A DNA stretch of 64,000 bases from Magnaporthiopsis rhizophila. Lineage: Eukaryota; Ascomycota; Sordariomycetes; Magnaporthales; Magnaporthaceae. Where the stretch lies: positions 124,001 through 188,000 of the forward strand of contig PYSS01000016.1 of NCBI GenBank assembly GCA_003049465.1, written 5' to 3'. Of this stretch, positions 42,609 to 53,375 are shown in pieces (the first letter of the stretch is position 1; each line of letters begins with the position of its first letter). A program made the translations under genes and the position numbers. A model generated the notes under the pieces. That model ran no database searches and was not told the origin of the DNA. It saw only the letters and a list, made by a program, of their open reading frames with translations.

Positions 42609-45374
42609 ATGGACACATACACACACAAACCAATCGACCTTTCCAGGAGGGCCATCAGGCAGCTACGCCTTCTTCGAGGCGATCGCGAGGACCGTGTTGA
42701 GTGCGAGCTCTTCCAGTCGTTCCTCGAAGAAGGTCGGGATGTCCACGTCGAATACGAAGCCCTGTCGTATACCTGGTCCGACACCCTCGCAGAGGGCGAT
42801 AATCCGGTCGAGGCCCCAAAGTCGAATGACATCTTTATTGATGGGCTTCACTTTCCCGTCACCAGCAATCTGTACATTGCGCTCAAACATCTCCGTCTGT
42901 GCGACTCTGACAGGATCCTCTGGGTCGATGCCATTTGCATCGACCAGGATAAGAATGAGGAAAAGAACCACCAGGTCGGCCAGATGAGCATTGTTTACGG
43001 CTCCGCCCAGAATGTAATAATATGGCTCGGCCCCGGCCGTCCCGCCATCAGCTGGCTCTTTTATGCTTCGACAACGCTTCACCAACACGCCGTCAGGCGG
43101 TGCCCAGTCAAAGGGCAGACTTCCCTGGAGAGGTGGAGGGCGGTATGGCGGAGCCTTGATCAGCTGGCGGAGGGCAATGTGCGCCTCGTGACAGAGCAAA
43201 GCTACGACGCCCTCAAGACAGTTCTTCTCCGGCCGTGGTTCCGCCGGGCTTGGGTGATCCAGGAAGTGGCTCTAGCCAAAAGGGCGACCGTCGTGTGCGG
43301 CTGGTCGTCGACGCCGGCCTCCTCGTTTGCTCTCATGCCGAGCCTGCTGCAAGTCGAAGTCTCGGAACGGACACAGGCCGTCCTCGACGTCATGCCGGGA
43401 CCTCTCCGCAACGGGGAAAACTCTTGGTGGAAGGAGAAGCGAGATCTGTCGACGATATTGCAAAAATTCGGGAGCAGCGCGTCCTCTAGGGCGCATGACC
43501 GCATCTATGCCCTGTTGGGAATATCGTCCGACCACCAGGCCATCAAGCCCAAGTACGGGGAAGCCGAAGAGAAGGTTGTCGAGGACGTCCTGAAGTTTCT
43601 TGTTCTTGGGACCGACACAGCCCCTCCGGGCATCACTTTTCCCATGTGGTCGGTTGATGAGCTGATCAACAACCTTTGCCCGAGCGACCGCTTGGAAGGA
43701 GACGACCTCAACCAGAGGCTTTTGCTATGGGCAGCACGCAATGGCGAAATGGGCCTGGCCGGGTACCTGCTGGAAAGGCAGTCTCGGCTCGTCATTTCCG
43801 CTGGGGCGCAAGGTGAGCCGCAGCCCATACTCCACCTTCTCGCCAAGACGGCAGGCTCGCAGGATCTCGTCAAGTTCTTCGCCAGGCGAAACGGCGTCTA
43901 CTTGGACTTCAATTGCCGTTTTGGCTCTCCAAACGAGACTGCCCTCCAGTGTGCCTTGCGGCACGGGCTTCTGGTGGTTGCGGATGCACTCTTGGAAGCC
44001 CAGGACTTCGCCCTCGACCGCTTCCAGACACTCTTCATGCGGGACTGCCGTGACCTGGATCTCGAGCGCTTCTTGGACCATGTGCTTGAGTCTGCGTTTC
44101 CCGGGCCAGGTACCAACATGGACATCACTTTCAGTCCTGCGACGACCAAGGACCTTGCACTCAAGCGCTTAGAGAGAGACGAGGTGATGTATTTGGAAAC
44201 AGCCGCACGAAATGGCCGAGCGTCAGATCTCGAGTTCCTTCTTTCTCGCATGCCTGCCATCCGTCCCCCGAGCCCCATGGCCCTTCGTCTCGCCATAGAG
44301 TCCGGCAGTCAAAGTTCTGTGGAGGTCCTCATCGAACACGGCGCTGATGTCAACGAGCCATCCGGGCTATGGACGCCGCTTCAGCTCGCGGTCGCGAGGA
44401 ATGATGCGGCCATAACCAAGCTCCTGCTGAATCACAACGCGGACCCGAACCGCGGATTCCCGCTTCACCTGGCTGCCCAGCACGCAACGCCAGATATTGC
44501 GAGCAGCCTAATCGCGGCGGGGGCCGCCATTGACGCTGTTCGAAACCGCCAGACGCCGCTCCAAATAGCATTCGAGGGAAACAACGCCGATATGGCTTCG
44601 CTCCTCCTGGGGACTGAAGGCAGCAATAACCTCAAGATGCTAGCCCACGGCGCCCAGGACAACTGTCCCTCAGAGGAAACAAGCTTGGGAGTGACTGCAA
44701 ATGTCAGCAGAGACATGGCCCAGTACATCTCCAGAGCATTAAGAACGGCAATTGCGAGCGGCCGCGTGCGTATGGTTACCCTCGTCCTGCAGCACCAGGC
44801 TGACCAGAGCGGCCTACTTGGTCGTGGTGACAATGATTACATGGCCAGCGCTCTTGGCTACGCCGTGTCCCTTGGTTACTGCGACGCGGTCGATACCTTG
44901 ATCAACCACGGGGCGGACCCGAACACGGCCCAATGGTCGGACGATGGGCCCAACCTGTGGGTGGCAGCATCTCGAGGCTACACGAGCGCTGCTAAAGCGA
45001 TCTTGGACAACCCGCCCCCGGGCTTCGACATCAATGCTGGATCCAGGATCACCAGGACGACCCCGCTGTGGAAGGCAGCGAACAGGGGCGACGAAGATCT
45101 CGTTCGCGAGCTGCTCAGACGAGGCGCAGACATTGAGGCCGAGGACAGAGGCAACGCCACTCCGCTCTGGGCCGCGGCAAACAAAGGGCATGTGAACACT
45201 GTGTCTACCCTCGCCGCAGCTGGAGCAAACACGGAGGCGCGAGCCATGCCGTTCGCCGACAAGAAGGGGAAGGCGTTCGGTCACACGACGCCATCGCAAA
45301 TTGCCATGGCTCGTGGTTTTAATGAGGTCGCCGGCATTCTTTCCAGCGTACGCTGCCAATTCTCCAGCTCCTAA
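42609..45374 (+). CDS. HET-domain protein with ankyrin repeats
   Basis: Single exon of 921 residues. The HET domain is at the N-terminus: VEYEALSYTWSD (47-58), ALKHLRL, RILWVDAICIDQ (102-113), YGSAQNVIIWLGPG, and RPWFRRAWVIQEVALAK (about 210-225). DRIYALLGI follows. From about residue 370, and clearly from 540 to 910, ankyrin repeats run to the end (for example EHGADVNEPSGLWTPLQLAV, NRGDEDLVRELLRRGADIEA, GNATPLWAAANKGHV). This N-HET plus repeat layout is that of fungal NLR-like or HET-repeat incompatibility proteins, with the repeats as likely sensors and HET as the death effector. It lacks a NACHT/NB-ARC domain between the two. The start at 42609 is the first ATG of the frame; a TTG upstream was disregarded. 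Confidence 0.93.
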   Translation: MDTYTHKPIDLSRRAIRQLRLLRGDREDRVECELFQSFLEEGRDVHVEYEALSYTWSDTLAEGDNPVEAPKSNDIFIDGLHFPVTSNLYIALKHLRLCDSDRILWVDAICIDQDKNEEKNHQVGQMSIVYGSAQNVIIWLGPGRPAISWLFYASTTLHQHAVRRCPVKGQTSLERWRAVWRSLDQLAEGNVRLVTEQSYDALKTVLLRPWFRRAWVIQEVALAKRATVVCGWSSTPASSFALMPSLLQVEVSERTQAVLDVMPGPLRNGENSWWKEKRDLSTILQKFGSSASSRAHDRIYALLGISSDHQAIKPKYGEAEEKVVEDVLKFLVLGTDTAPPGITFPMWSVDELINNLCPSDRLEGDDLNQRLLLWAARNGEMGLAGYLLERQSRLVISAGAQGEPQPILHLLAKTAGSQDLVKFFARRNGVYLDFNCRFGSPNETALQCALRHGLLVVADALLEAQDFALDRFQTLFMRDCRDLDLERFLDHVLESAFPGPGTNMDITFSPATTKDLALKRLERDEVMYLETAARNGRASDLEFLLSRMPAIRPPSPMALRLAIESGSQSSVEVLIEHGADVNEPSGLWTPLQLAVARNDAAITKLLLNHNADPNRGFPLHLAAQHATPDIASSLIAAGAAIDAVRNRQTPLQIAFEGNNADMASLLLGTEGSNNLKMLAHGAQDNCPSEETSLGVTANVSRDMAQYISRALRTAIASGRVRMVTLVLQHQADQSGLLGRGDNDYMASALGYAVSLGYCDAVDTLINHGADPNTAQWSDDGPNLWVAASRGYTSAAKAILDNPPPGFDINAGSRITRTTPLWKAANRGDEDLVRELLRRGADIEAEDRGNATPLWAAANKGHVNTVSTLAAAGANTEARAMPFADKKGKAFGHTTPSQIAMARGFNEVAGILSSVRCQFSSS

Positions 45375-45782
45375 ACGATTGGCTTATGCCTTGGGGTTAA
45401 TGCAAGTCGTCGTGTTCGCATTGACCGACCTCTTTGCGCGTTTTAGATATGGAAGAAAAGAATGGAAGCCGACGATATGAAACCCGTTCCAGCCGAATGG
45501 TACCCGCCGAGGAAATCTTGACCTCACCAAGGAAGATTGGATTCTTCATGACTGCTCTGAGAATTTGGGACATACTGTTTCTTTTTTCATAAGAAAGGTT
45601 GCCCGTTTAGATACTAGCTGCGAGAGCAAAACCTCACGGCTCATCGGTACGCGTCCAAGGTGCTCTATGGCAACAACGGAAGGTACGGCAACCTGCAGGC
45701 ACCATGTTTACTCCTCCCGTTCCAGCTTCCGGATTCCCAGCAGCCGCCCGTGCGAGCCTCGAAAACTAGACAGCTCCGCGAC
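45375..45782. other. Intergenic region with nothing recognised
   Basis: No coding sequence or RNA seen downstream of the HET-ankyrin gene. Confidence 0.5.
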
Positions 45783-46839
45783 ATGGAATCCCCTGCTCTC
45801 TCTTCCTCAATCTCCTCTCTACACCTTAGACCTCCTCCATACCCCTTCCCCGGACCTGCACTGCTAACCACAGCTACGCCACGGCTGAACACCTCCACCA
45901 CGCCTCTAGTCTTTCTCTTCTTCCCGCCCGAGATCCGGACGAAGTCTGCAGCCTGGCGATCGTGTCTCCAGGCTTCATTGACATGATTTGGACGTCGATC
46001 GAGCACAACCCAGACTCGCTCGGCCACCGCATGGTTCCTCTGCAGGACCTTCGCACGACAGGCCGGCACGAAGAGTCTCGTCACTATCTCGGCGGCAGAT
46101 ACTTCCCGAACTACTGGCATCCCAAACTCATCTTTGCGAACAAGCAGGTTTACGAGGAGGCCAGGACGGTGCTCTACTCGTCCAACATCTTCAGCCTGCA
46201 GAGCGGCGGCGAACGACCTCTGGACCGACGAGGCGGGAGCCTTTATGGATGACCACTAGTTCGGCTGGCGCCTACACCAGTGGGTGAACCACATTGGCGC
46301 ATACAACGCGGCCTTGGGGCGCCGCATGCGCTGACTCATCTCCCGCTTCTCACTCTTCCAGCCCAGCGAGTCCTACGACGAGGAGGCCCGCGACAGAGAC
46401 ATGAGCCACCCCAGCCTGGTCCCGAACCCGAAGTCTTTGGATCTGCTCATCGACGGCGAGTTTCCGGATAGCCTAAAGGACTCGCTGGGCCAGCTTCAGC
46501 TGCTGGAGCACCACGAGGTCCGTGCGGTTCGTGCTCTACAAGCACCCCTTCGAGTGCCACTGGGACGAGCAAGATCTGTGCGACAACGAATTTTGCGCGC
46601 ACCGGGGCTGCGACCCCTACGCCGACCACGACTCTACGACACAATCCAACCGGATGTTGGAGGAGAGGGGCGAGAAAGACCCTCACGACGCCCCCGTTAT
46701 GCGGGCCATCACCTATCAAACAAGCGAGGGTCAATTGGTGGGAGCCAGGGCCCGTGCCGAGGACCAACTCCACGAACCTGACAAGGCGCCAAGGTGGTAT
46801 CACAGTCGAACCCGCTTCCTTACCGCCCTACGCCCTTAG
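45783..46839 (+). pseudogene. F-box-like fungal protein gene, multiply disrupted
   Basis: The ATG at 45783 starts a frame reading PLVFLFFPPEIRTK, the usual LPPEIR start of fungal F-box-like proteins. One missing base near 45943 shifts it. The next frame gives CSLAIVSPGFIDMIWTS and LIFANKQVYEEARTVLYSSN, a hallmark of this family. Another shift near 46210 is followed by ANDLWTDEAGAFMDDH, a TAG (46257-46259), FGWRLHQWVNHIGAYNAALG, a TGA (46332-46334) and LISRFSLFQPSESYDEEARD. A last shift near 46515 leads to RFVLYKHPFECHWDEQDLCD and an end at 46839. At least two stops and three shifts rule out a working product. No splice pair removes them together. Confidence 0.8.
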
Positions 46840-46849
46840 GCCTTCTTCA

Positions 46850-47060
46850 AGATAGGCAGCTTCGAGCCGTTGTCCTCGAACATGCCGTACGGTCGTCGAG
46901 GTAGGCCCCGTACTAGTACGCTTCCAGCCAGGGGTCGTGGATGTGGTAGGAGACGCAGGCGAGGACTATTACGACGACGAGTAGTGAGAGCCCGTAGATG
47001 GCAGCCGACAGGGCAGCGAGAACGAAAACTGGTGGGAATGTTTTGGGCCTTCCCAGCGGC
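46850..47060 (-). pseudogene. C-terminal relic of a small membrane protein
   Basis: On the minus strand a hydrophobic helix (LSAAIYGLSLLVVVIVLACV) is followed by SYHIHDPWLEAY, a TAG near 46915 and YGAYLDD. A frame change then gives PYGMFEDNGSKLPILKKA with a stop near 46839. The sequence is protein-like on both sides of the lesions but cannot be assigned to a family. It overlaps the decay zone of the F-box-like relic. Confidence 0.5.
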
Positions 47061-47960
47061 TTGCTCCCACCATGTTTTCACTCATCGCAAGCCTTGCAAT
47101 ACTCGTTCATTAGCATAACGAACTGGCCTGTCGTTCTGTCGCAGGACCTGGCGGGAGCGCAGACTACACTTTGCCGAAGCTGCCGCGGAAGCACCGGGAC
47201 CAAGCCTTGTCTGTTGTAGTCCATCTGGGGTGTCAGGCTAAGCGGCAATAGCTAGGTACCTTACCTACCTAGCACGGTGATGAGGTGGGCATACAACGTT
47301 AGCCGTCAACAGAGAGCAGGAGCTTAATCAAGCCGGCTGGCAGGGATGGACGGCCATGGGGGGTACCGCATCGTCTCCAAGAGTGACTACTAGAAACAAA
47401 GCCCGCCGTCCATCTCATGTGCATAATTCAAGTGGCTTCTCGTAAGCGATACAGTTGAACCTGTGCGGGCGGACATGTGCGGCCCTGCCAAAGTGAGTGG
47501 CCAGGGGAATACGCTGCGCCTTGATCCTTCGTGCACTTCTCTCGATATTACTTGTGCCCTGTTACAAAGGGACGTGGACTGCCAGAGTCTCATTCATGGT
47601 GTCGCAGTAGCAGAGTGAGTAAATATCTGCCAGATAGTATCTAGCAAGCCTGATCTTTTATTTGGAAGGATATATCCGGATACACCACCGGAGATGATGA
47701 AGGGATATAATGTCTCGGTGTCGTGTCGATGGCACAAAATGAGGACTATCAATTTACGTCCTGCACGACCAGCTTGAGACTATCTACTCAAGAGTTGCCC
47801 AGCACATCATGGTACATATAAGGGGCCTGTCTCGGGGTGCTGGAAAACTGTTTATATCTGACCAGCGGCATGCTCTCCAGCCATTCGACCCAATCACCCC
47901 AGAGGCTCAACATACACTCAACCAATATCACAGCTACAACCTTTGCCACTAGACCTCAAT
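47061..47960. other. Intergenic region with nothing recognised
   Basis: AT-rich in places (47640-47830). The last 150 bp are the probable promoter of the lipase gene. Confidence 0.5.
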
Positions 47961-49362
47961 ATGAAGCCATTCTCCGCGTGTACCGCTCTGCTGACTGCTG
48001 GGACCGTCGGCTCCGCTGTACCTCGGCCGGTTGTCCACCCTGGCGCGGTGATGGTGTCTCACCAGCTAAACGGGAGAGGCAAGCAAGCTTTTTCTTCTTC
48101 CTTTGGTCCGACGGCACGCTCCAACTAACTTCTGCTCATCGGCGACTGCAGGCAAGCTAGTCAGCTCCGAGGAGTTCAACGACCTCCTCCTGTTCGCCAA
48201 GTACGCCGGTGCAGCCTACTGTGCGCCGAACCAGATGATGGGGGACCCAGGTGTGTTTTTTCTTCGGACAACCAGGCTCTTGTGACCAATCTGAGCTCGT
48301 CACTGAGATGACCAATGTAGTCTTTTGCAAGGGTGAGATTTGCCCTGGACGCAACGCCACGATCCTGGCGACATTTGCGTAAGTTCTACTCTGTGTGGGA
48401 CTTCCTTTCTCTGCGGACAAGAAAATGCTCTAATACCCAGCCAAAAAAAAAAAAAAAGCGGCCGCATCACCGACATCCAGGGCTTCCTGGCCGAGGACCC
48501 GGTCAATAAGATCCTGACCGTGTCTATCCGCGGCTCGCACACCATCCAAAACTTCATCACCGACATCATCTTCCGCGCCGAGGCCGTGGACCGCGAGTTC
48601 TGCGCCGGCTGCCGCGTGCACGCGGGCTTCCTGTACGCGTACAAAGAGATCGTGGGGCGGGTGCGCGCGGCCGTGGCCGACGCGCTGGACCAGCACCCCA
48701 ACCACCGCGTGCGCGTGACGGGCCACTCGCTCGGCGGCGCCGTGGCCACGCTGCTGGGCGCGACGCTCCGCCGCAGGGGGGTGGCCTGCGACACGTACAC
48801 GTACGGCGCGCCCCGCGTGGGCGACGAGGCCTTTGTGCGCTGGGTCGACGCCCTCGACGGCGGCCGCCTGCGCCGCCTGACGCACTACAACGACCTGGTG
48901 CCGCAGCTGCCGCCCATCTTGTTCAATTACCGCCACACGTCGCCCGAGCTCTGGCTCGGCAGCGGCCCTCCGAACAAGAACGGATATCTGCCCGGCGACG
49001 TGCTCGAGTGCCTCGGTTCTGCCAACGTCAAGTGCAATGCTGGGAGGTCAGTTCTCCTTTTTTGTCTGGTGCTCTTAGCCCACCTACCCCTAACTAACCA
49101 CAGGCGCAAAAACGCCGCCTCCTGCAACAACAGCTGGGGCACGTCCGTCATCGCGCACCTCCACTACCTGGTGCCCATCAGCTACTGCGGCTCCTGGAAG
49201 AGCATGCTCGACATGTCGCTGCAGAACGGCACCGATGACCTCAACTCGACCGACCCCGAGCTGGCCGAGCGGCTCGACATGTTCGCCAAGCTCGATCTCG
49301 AGTACGCCGAGGCCTTGGAAGAGGACGGGAGCGTCCCGGAGGACGACACGTTTGTGTACTAG
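47961..49362 (+). CDS. Secreted class 3 lipase, join(47961..48078,48152..48250,48321..48378,48459..49046,49104..49362)
   Basis: Five exons encode 373 residues. Residues 1-20 are a signal peptide (MKPFSACTALLTAGTVGSAV). The N-lobe has FAKYAGAAYCAPNQ, and the core has LTVSIRGSHTIQNFITDI (the RGS oxyanion segment). The nucleophile is VTGHSLGGAVA with Ser182. Asp237 (HYNDLVP) and His306 (AHLHYL) are the likely remaining triad members, and cysteine pairs suggest disulfides. This is the filamentous-fungal extracellular lipase/feruloyl-esterase type (Lipase_3). The first intron begins with GC (GCAAGC), not GT; its acceptor at 48149-48151 and branch site (CTAAC) are good. The fourth exon is best begun at 48459, after the A15 run, since reading through it would add a run of lysines. 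The end is an acidic tail (LEYAEALEEDGSVPEDD). Confidence 0.88.
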
Positions 49363-49776
49363 GTAGGGGATGAGCTGGCAGGTTCAGGATGGCTTCGTAA
49401 ATCTCTTATTCGTAATACTGGGTTCCGCGGGGTGGCGGTTACCAGATACACAAGGAACGTGAGAAGACTTGTTTTATTTGTACAGCCGCCTGCCTCCTTT
49501 GGTGGTTTCAGTCTTGGTAGCCCAATGGAAATGGATGGCACCCGACCAAGGCGGGGTTGCCGATTTGTGTAACCGAGGGTGGGTGACTCCGCGTCCCATT
49601 GACGGGATCCATGTCACACGCTGCCACTTCCATATTGGGCAGGCACTACCGCAGCAGAGATAAGGACTAGACCGGCACAACCTTGCGGCATACTCGGCCA
49701 GTTCTATTCTACGCTCTCCCACTTTCCCACCAAGACAATCGATTCCCACTACCGAACAGAGGCTGATCCCCTCGCA
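49363..49776. other. Intergenic region with nothing recognised
   Basis: Promoter-side region of the amidase relic. No gene seen. Confidence 0.5.
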
Positions 49777-51026
49777 ATGCCCTCCCCAAGAATGCAGGTC
49801 CTCCAGACCAAGCCCGTCCCGACGGGGACGCCTAAGTTCGAGGCCAAACGGGCGGCGCTGCTGCAGCAGTTTGCCGACGGCGTGCCTCAAAATATCCGAT
49901 TGCCAGAGGGCGTCTTTACCAACCCGCCGCCCGTCGACGTGACGGCCATCCCTGCCAGCTGCGGGCTGCTGTCGGCCACGGAGCTTGACATCACGGAGCA
50001 GCACGACGCAACCGCCCTGGCCGACGCCATCGCGCGGCGCCGATACACCGCCGTCGAGGTGGCGACGGCGTTCTGCAAGCGTGCCATCATCGCCCACCAG
50101 CTCACGGCCTGCCTAGCGGAGTGGTTCATGGACGACGCCGTCGTGCAGGCCAGGCGCCCTTCGCGGCCGAGCTCAATATCCTCTGCTCCCTGGGGCCCAT
50201 GTGTCGCAGCCTGAGAGACATGGACCTGTTCATGCGCGTCGTCCTGGCCACCAAGCCTCACCTCCAGGACCCAAACCTCGTCCCCATCCCCTGGGCGGCC
50301 GACCTCGACACCCAGGGACATGGAGACTGCCGTCGGCCCCTCAAGGTCGGTATTGTCGCAAACGACGGCTTCATCGAGCCCCAGCCGCCCGTCAGGCGCG
50401 CCATCGAGTGGGCGCGGCGACGTCTGAGTGATCCCCAGCACGCCGGCCTCGTCGAGGTCAAGGCGTTCAAGCCGCACGGCGCGGCCGAGGGCTGGGCCCT
50501 GATCCGCAAGCTGTACTGGCCCGAGGGCGGCGCGATGCTGCGGGATCCCATCGTCGAGTCGGGCGAGCCCGTGCACCCGCTCAGCGCCGACATCTGGAAG
50601 GACGAGGAGGCCGACGGGGTGCAGAGCGCGCTGGCGGTCAACCAGATGCGCCGCGAAAGGGATGAGTTCCGGTACGCCTTCGCCGAGAGCTGGGAGGCGC
50701 AGGACGTCGACGTCGTGCTGAGCCCGGCGTTTGTCGGCCCGGCGTGCGCGCACGACACGGCCCTCTACTGGACCTACACGTCGCTGTACAACCTCGTCGA
50801 CTATCCCGCCGCCGTCTTCCCCACGCCCATCAAGGCCGAGGCGGGGGAGGTATACGACGACGGGTACACCCCGCTCAGCAACGCCTGTCGGCACGTCAGA
50901 GACATGTGGGACAAGGGCAGCTTCGTGGGGGTTCCTGTCGCCTTGCAGTTGGTGGCTCGGAGATACCACGACAGTCAGCTGTTGTCTGCTCTGGGGCTTC
51001 TGGAGGCAGTCTTGGCAGAGAGCTGA
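49777..51026 (+). pseudogene. Amidase (amidase-signature family) with catalytic core deleted
   Basis: The first 128 codons (49777 to about 50160) encode the N-terminus of a fungal amidase (FEAKRAALLQQFADGVPQN; ATALADAIARRRYTAVEVAT; CLAEWFMDDAVVQA). From about 50163 the reading resumes in another frame with AAELNILCSLGPMCRSLRDM, VGIVANDGFIEPQPPV and a normal C-terminus ending ALGLLEAVLAES at 51026. Between these blocks full-length enzymes have some 150-200 residues with the catalytic Lys, cis-Ser and Ser of the amidase signature. Here there is no DNA for them. The join is out of frame, so both length and frame show a dead gene. The 3' part keeps good coding character, which suggests a recent deletion. 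Confidence 0.88.
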
Positions 51027-52902
51027 TTTCTTGGTCCGAGAAAGAAAGACGTGGCCGGGTAGAAGCAAGCAGGCATTTCAAATACCCTCCTAACTCCCAG
51101 CTCACTGCATGCTTTCCCGACCTCACTTGATTAAGTCTCCTTCAGATTCATTCCCCATTCACTTCCCCGAAGGTGACTCTCCGCCGGGCATGTAGCAGAC
51201 CCGAATGTGCCCGCGACCGAGTCCACCAGGGCGGGCATCGGCCGAAATCATCCACAACGTCGAACTGTCCCTGCACATTGGCCGATAGGGAGCTCCCCAA
51301 CTGAAACGCGAACAACGCTTTGATGGTCTCGCAGGCCGCCAATGCAGGTTTCCCCGGTCTCCGGGTTCTCATGGGAGCCGGGGTCTTCCTGCATCTGCTG
51401 TCGGACCTCGGCCGGCAAGCGACCCACGCAGGTCCACGATACAAGTCTGAAGGGAAGTCCTCGTCCATCTCATCCATCTCGTCAGAGCATCTTCTTCACC
51501 GGGGATGGGCCGAGGTCTTTATGAGCTCAAGGACGGTGAATGGGCGAGGACTGAATGTGGCCCATCGCAGGTTTGTCAATGCTTCCGCCCTGTCGACGGG
51601 GTGAAGCTTGTCGGCTATCGTATCCAAATTTTCGCACCTGAAGGCGCCGGTGAATGTCGCCTGAGGCTTGCTCAACCGCCAGGAAGACTTTTATGTTATT
51701 TACTGTTAACAGCTCGCCTTCGAGCATCTCTGTCTAAAGAAACATGCCATACGACTTGACTACACATTTTTTGACCAGTTCAGCGTGCTACTACTCGCTT
51801 CCCTCAACCAGAGAGAGAGAGAGAGAGCTTTCCCATCCGCGTGACGTCGTCGGGGGTGGCGATTGATTATTCGACAGTTGGAATGGCCCGGCTAGACGAC
51901 TGCCGGGACTGTTGTTGAGCCTAGGTTTGGTGGTTTGATCTGGTTTGTTTCCTTTGCGACTTCTGGTCCTGGCCCACCGTTTGAAAAAGCCCGCCGCGGG
52001 GTCGAGCCCGCCAAACCCGCCTACGCTGCCGACAGCGGCACCGACGGGTTGGGGTTTGGGCAGGCCCCTTTCCCAGTGACAGATCGCGGCTATCCCAGAG
52101 TCATCGTCCGCATCACCATCCCCACCCTTGCCCGCCAGCTCGAGTCCCTTGCGGATCTCGCCGGCATCATACGAGAATTCACGCGCTCGGATGCCTAGGG
52201 CTTTTGCGCGGTGCTCCGCGTCCCGGCCGCGGACGTCGCGAAGGTATTTTATGAAGCCCAGGTTACGCCTTGGAGACGGTCTCGACCTCGCGCCGCCCCT
52301 CCGCTTTGCCGTTCATTCCAATCTTTTTTTTTACTTATTCCTTTCTGTTTTCCTTCTTTTCGTCAGTGCTTTTCCGGGAAACTCAGCATCTCGCCTTTGT
52401 CCCTGTTGATAAGCCCCTGTTGCCTCCATGCACCTCGTCCGCTCCGCAACCCTGTTGCGATGACTCTCAAGACCAGGCTAGATTTGGAGCGTCGACTGGA
52501 CCTGGAGCGGCGTGCCGTATCACAGGCTGGTACGAAAGCGGGAGAATAAGGTGTCGTCAAGTCGCCGATCCCTGGGTGGGCGGACGTGCAAGTGTATTAG
52601 ATGTTACGAGACGTAAAATGTAGGAAGATCCTCCTTTGTAGAAAGACAATGTCACGTTGGGCAAGCACTTAACCATCTCTCCATGTCGAGCAAGAGCTCG
52701 AACACGCGATGGTGCACAAGGAGAAAGTCTTCTTTTTGAAAGGAGACCATGAGAGAAGGATTACCGCAGCTCCCCGCTCTCGCGCCAGAGCTCACCTACA
52801 TGATACTCCGCGTCCCATTCTGAAAGCTTCCAGAATGACCTCGCAAGACTCCCCCGCCGCGAAATCCAGCACCATCTCAGACGAAGGCGACGTGCTCTTT
52901 TG
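51027..52902. other. Intergenic region with GA microsatellite
   Basis: No gene recognised over 1.9 kb. A (GA)8 run lies at about 51811-51827, and a T-rich stretch at 52320-52360. Confidence 0.5.
51811..51827. repeat. (GA)n microsatellite
   Basis: 17 bp of alternating GA. Confidence 0.9.
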
Positions 52903-53175
52903 AGTCCAGCGTGATCGTGACATAGTCGCCCTCGGGAGCCACGGCCACCACCTTAACGGCAAAGTAGAAGCGGCAGATGACTCTGCCCCTCCGCGACCGG
53001 AAGACCTCGCCGCCAACGGCCTAGTCGTCGCCGCCGCCGCCGAGCAGTCGAAAACGACGGTTCCGGTGGCTAGGAGGGCGGGCGCGGCGCTGCCGGACCC
53101 GGAGCCGGCTGGTGGGCGGAGGTAGCGCGAAAGAAAAGCTTGGGGCTGGATGGCGAAGGGCTGAAACTGAGGCAT
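52903..53175 (-). pseudogene. Possible decayed reading frame, family unknown
   Basis: The ATG at 53175 opens PQFQPFAIQPQAFLSRYLRP and a Gly/Ser/Ala stretch. In another frame, after about 53030, follows RGRVICRFYFAVKVVAVAPE and DYVTITLDSKEHVAFV to a stop near 52903. The two pieces look like parts of one protein, but the frame change and lack of a recognised domain leave it uncertain. Confidence 0.3.
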
Positions 53176-53375
53176 CGTCCGCGGTGAAGGTGGCCGCGAC
53201 TCTGGGCGCTGGTGGCGGGCGGTGCGTTGGGGTCGTTTTTCATCAGCACAGCAGCCGTGGTGGGGGATCTGCTGGTAAAGTCTGCTGTGGCCGCCGGGCC
53301 TGTCTAAACTGTGATATGCGCAGTAAGGGAAGGCTCCGAGTTTTGAGGGCGCCTTATGACGGCATCCATTCCTGA

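Noticed and set aside
51935..52198. Plus-strand frame of 87 codons
   Set aside because: No conserved feature and no leader or splice context.
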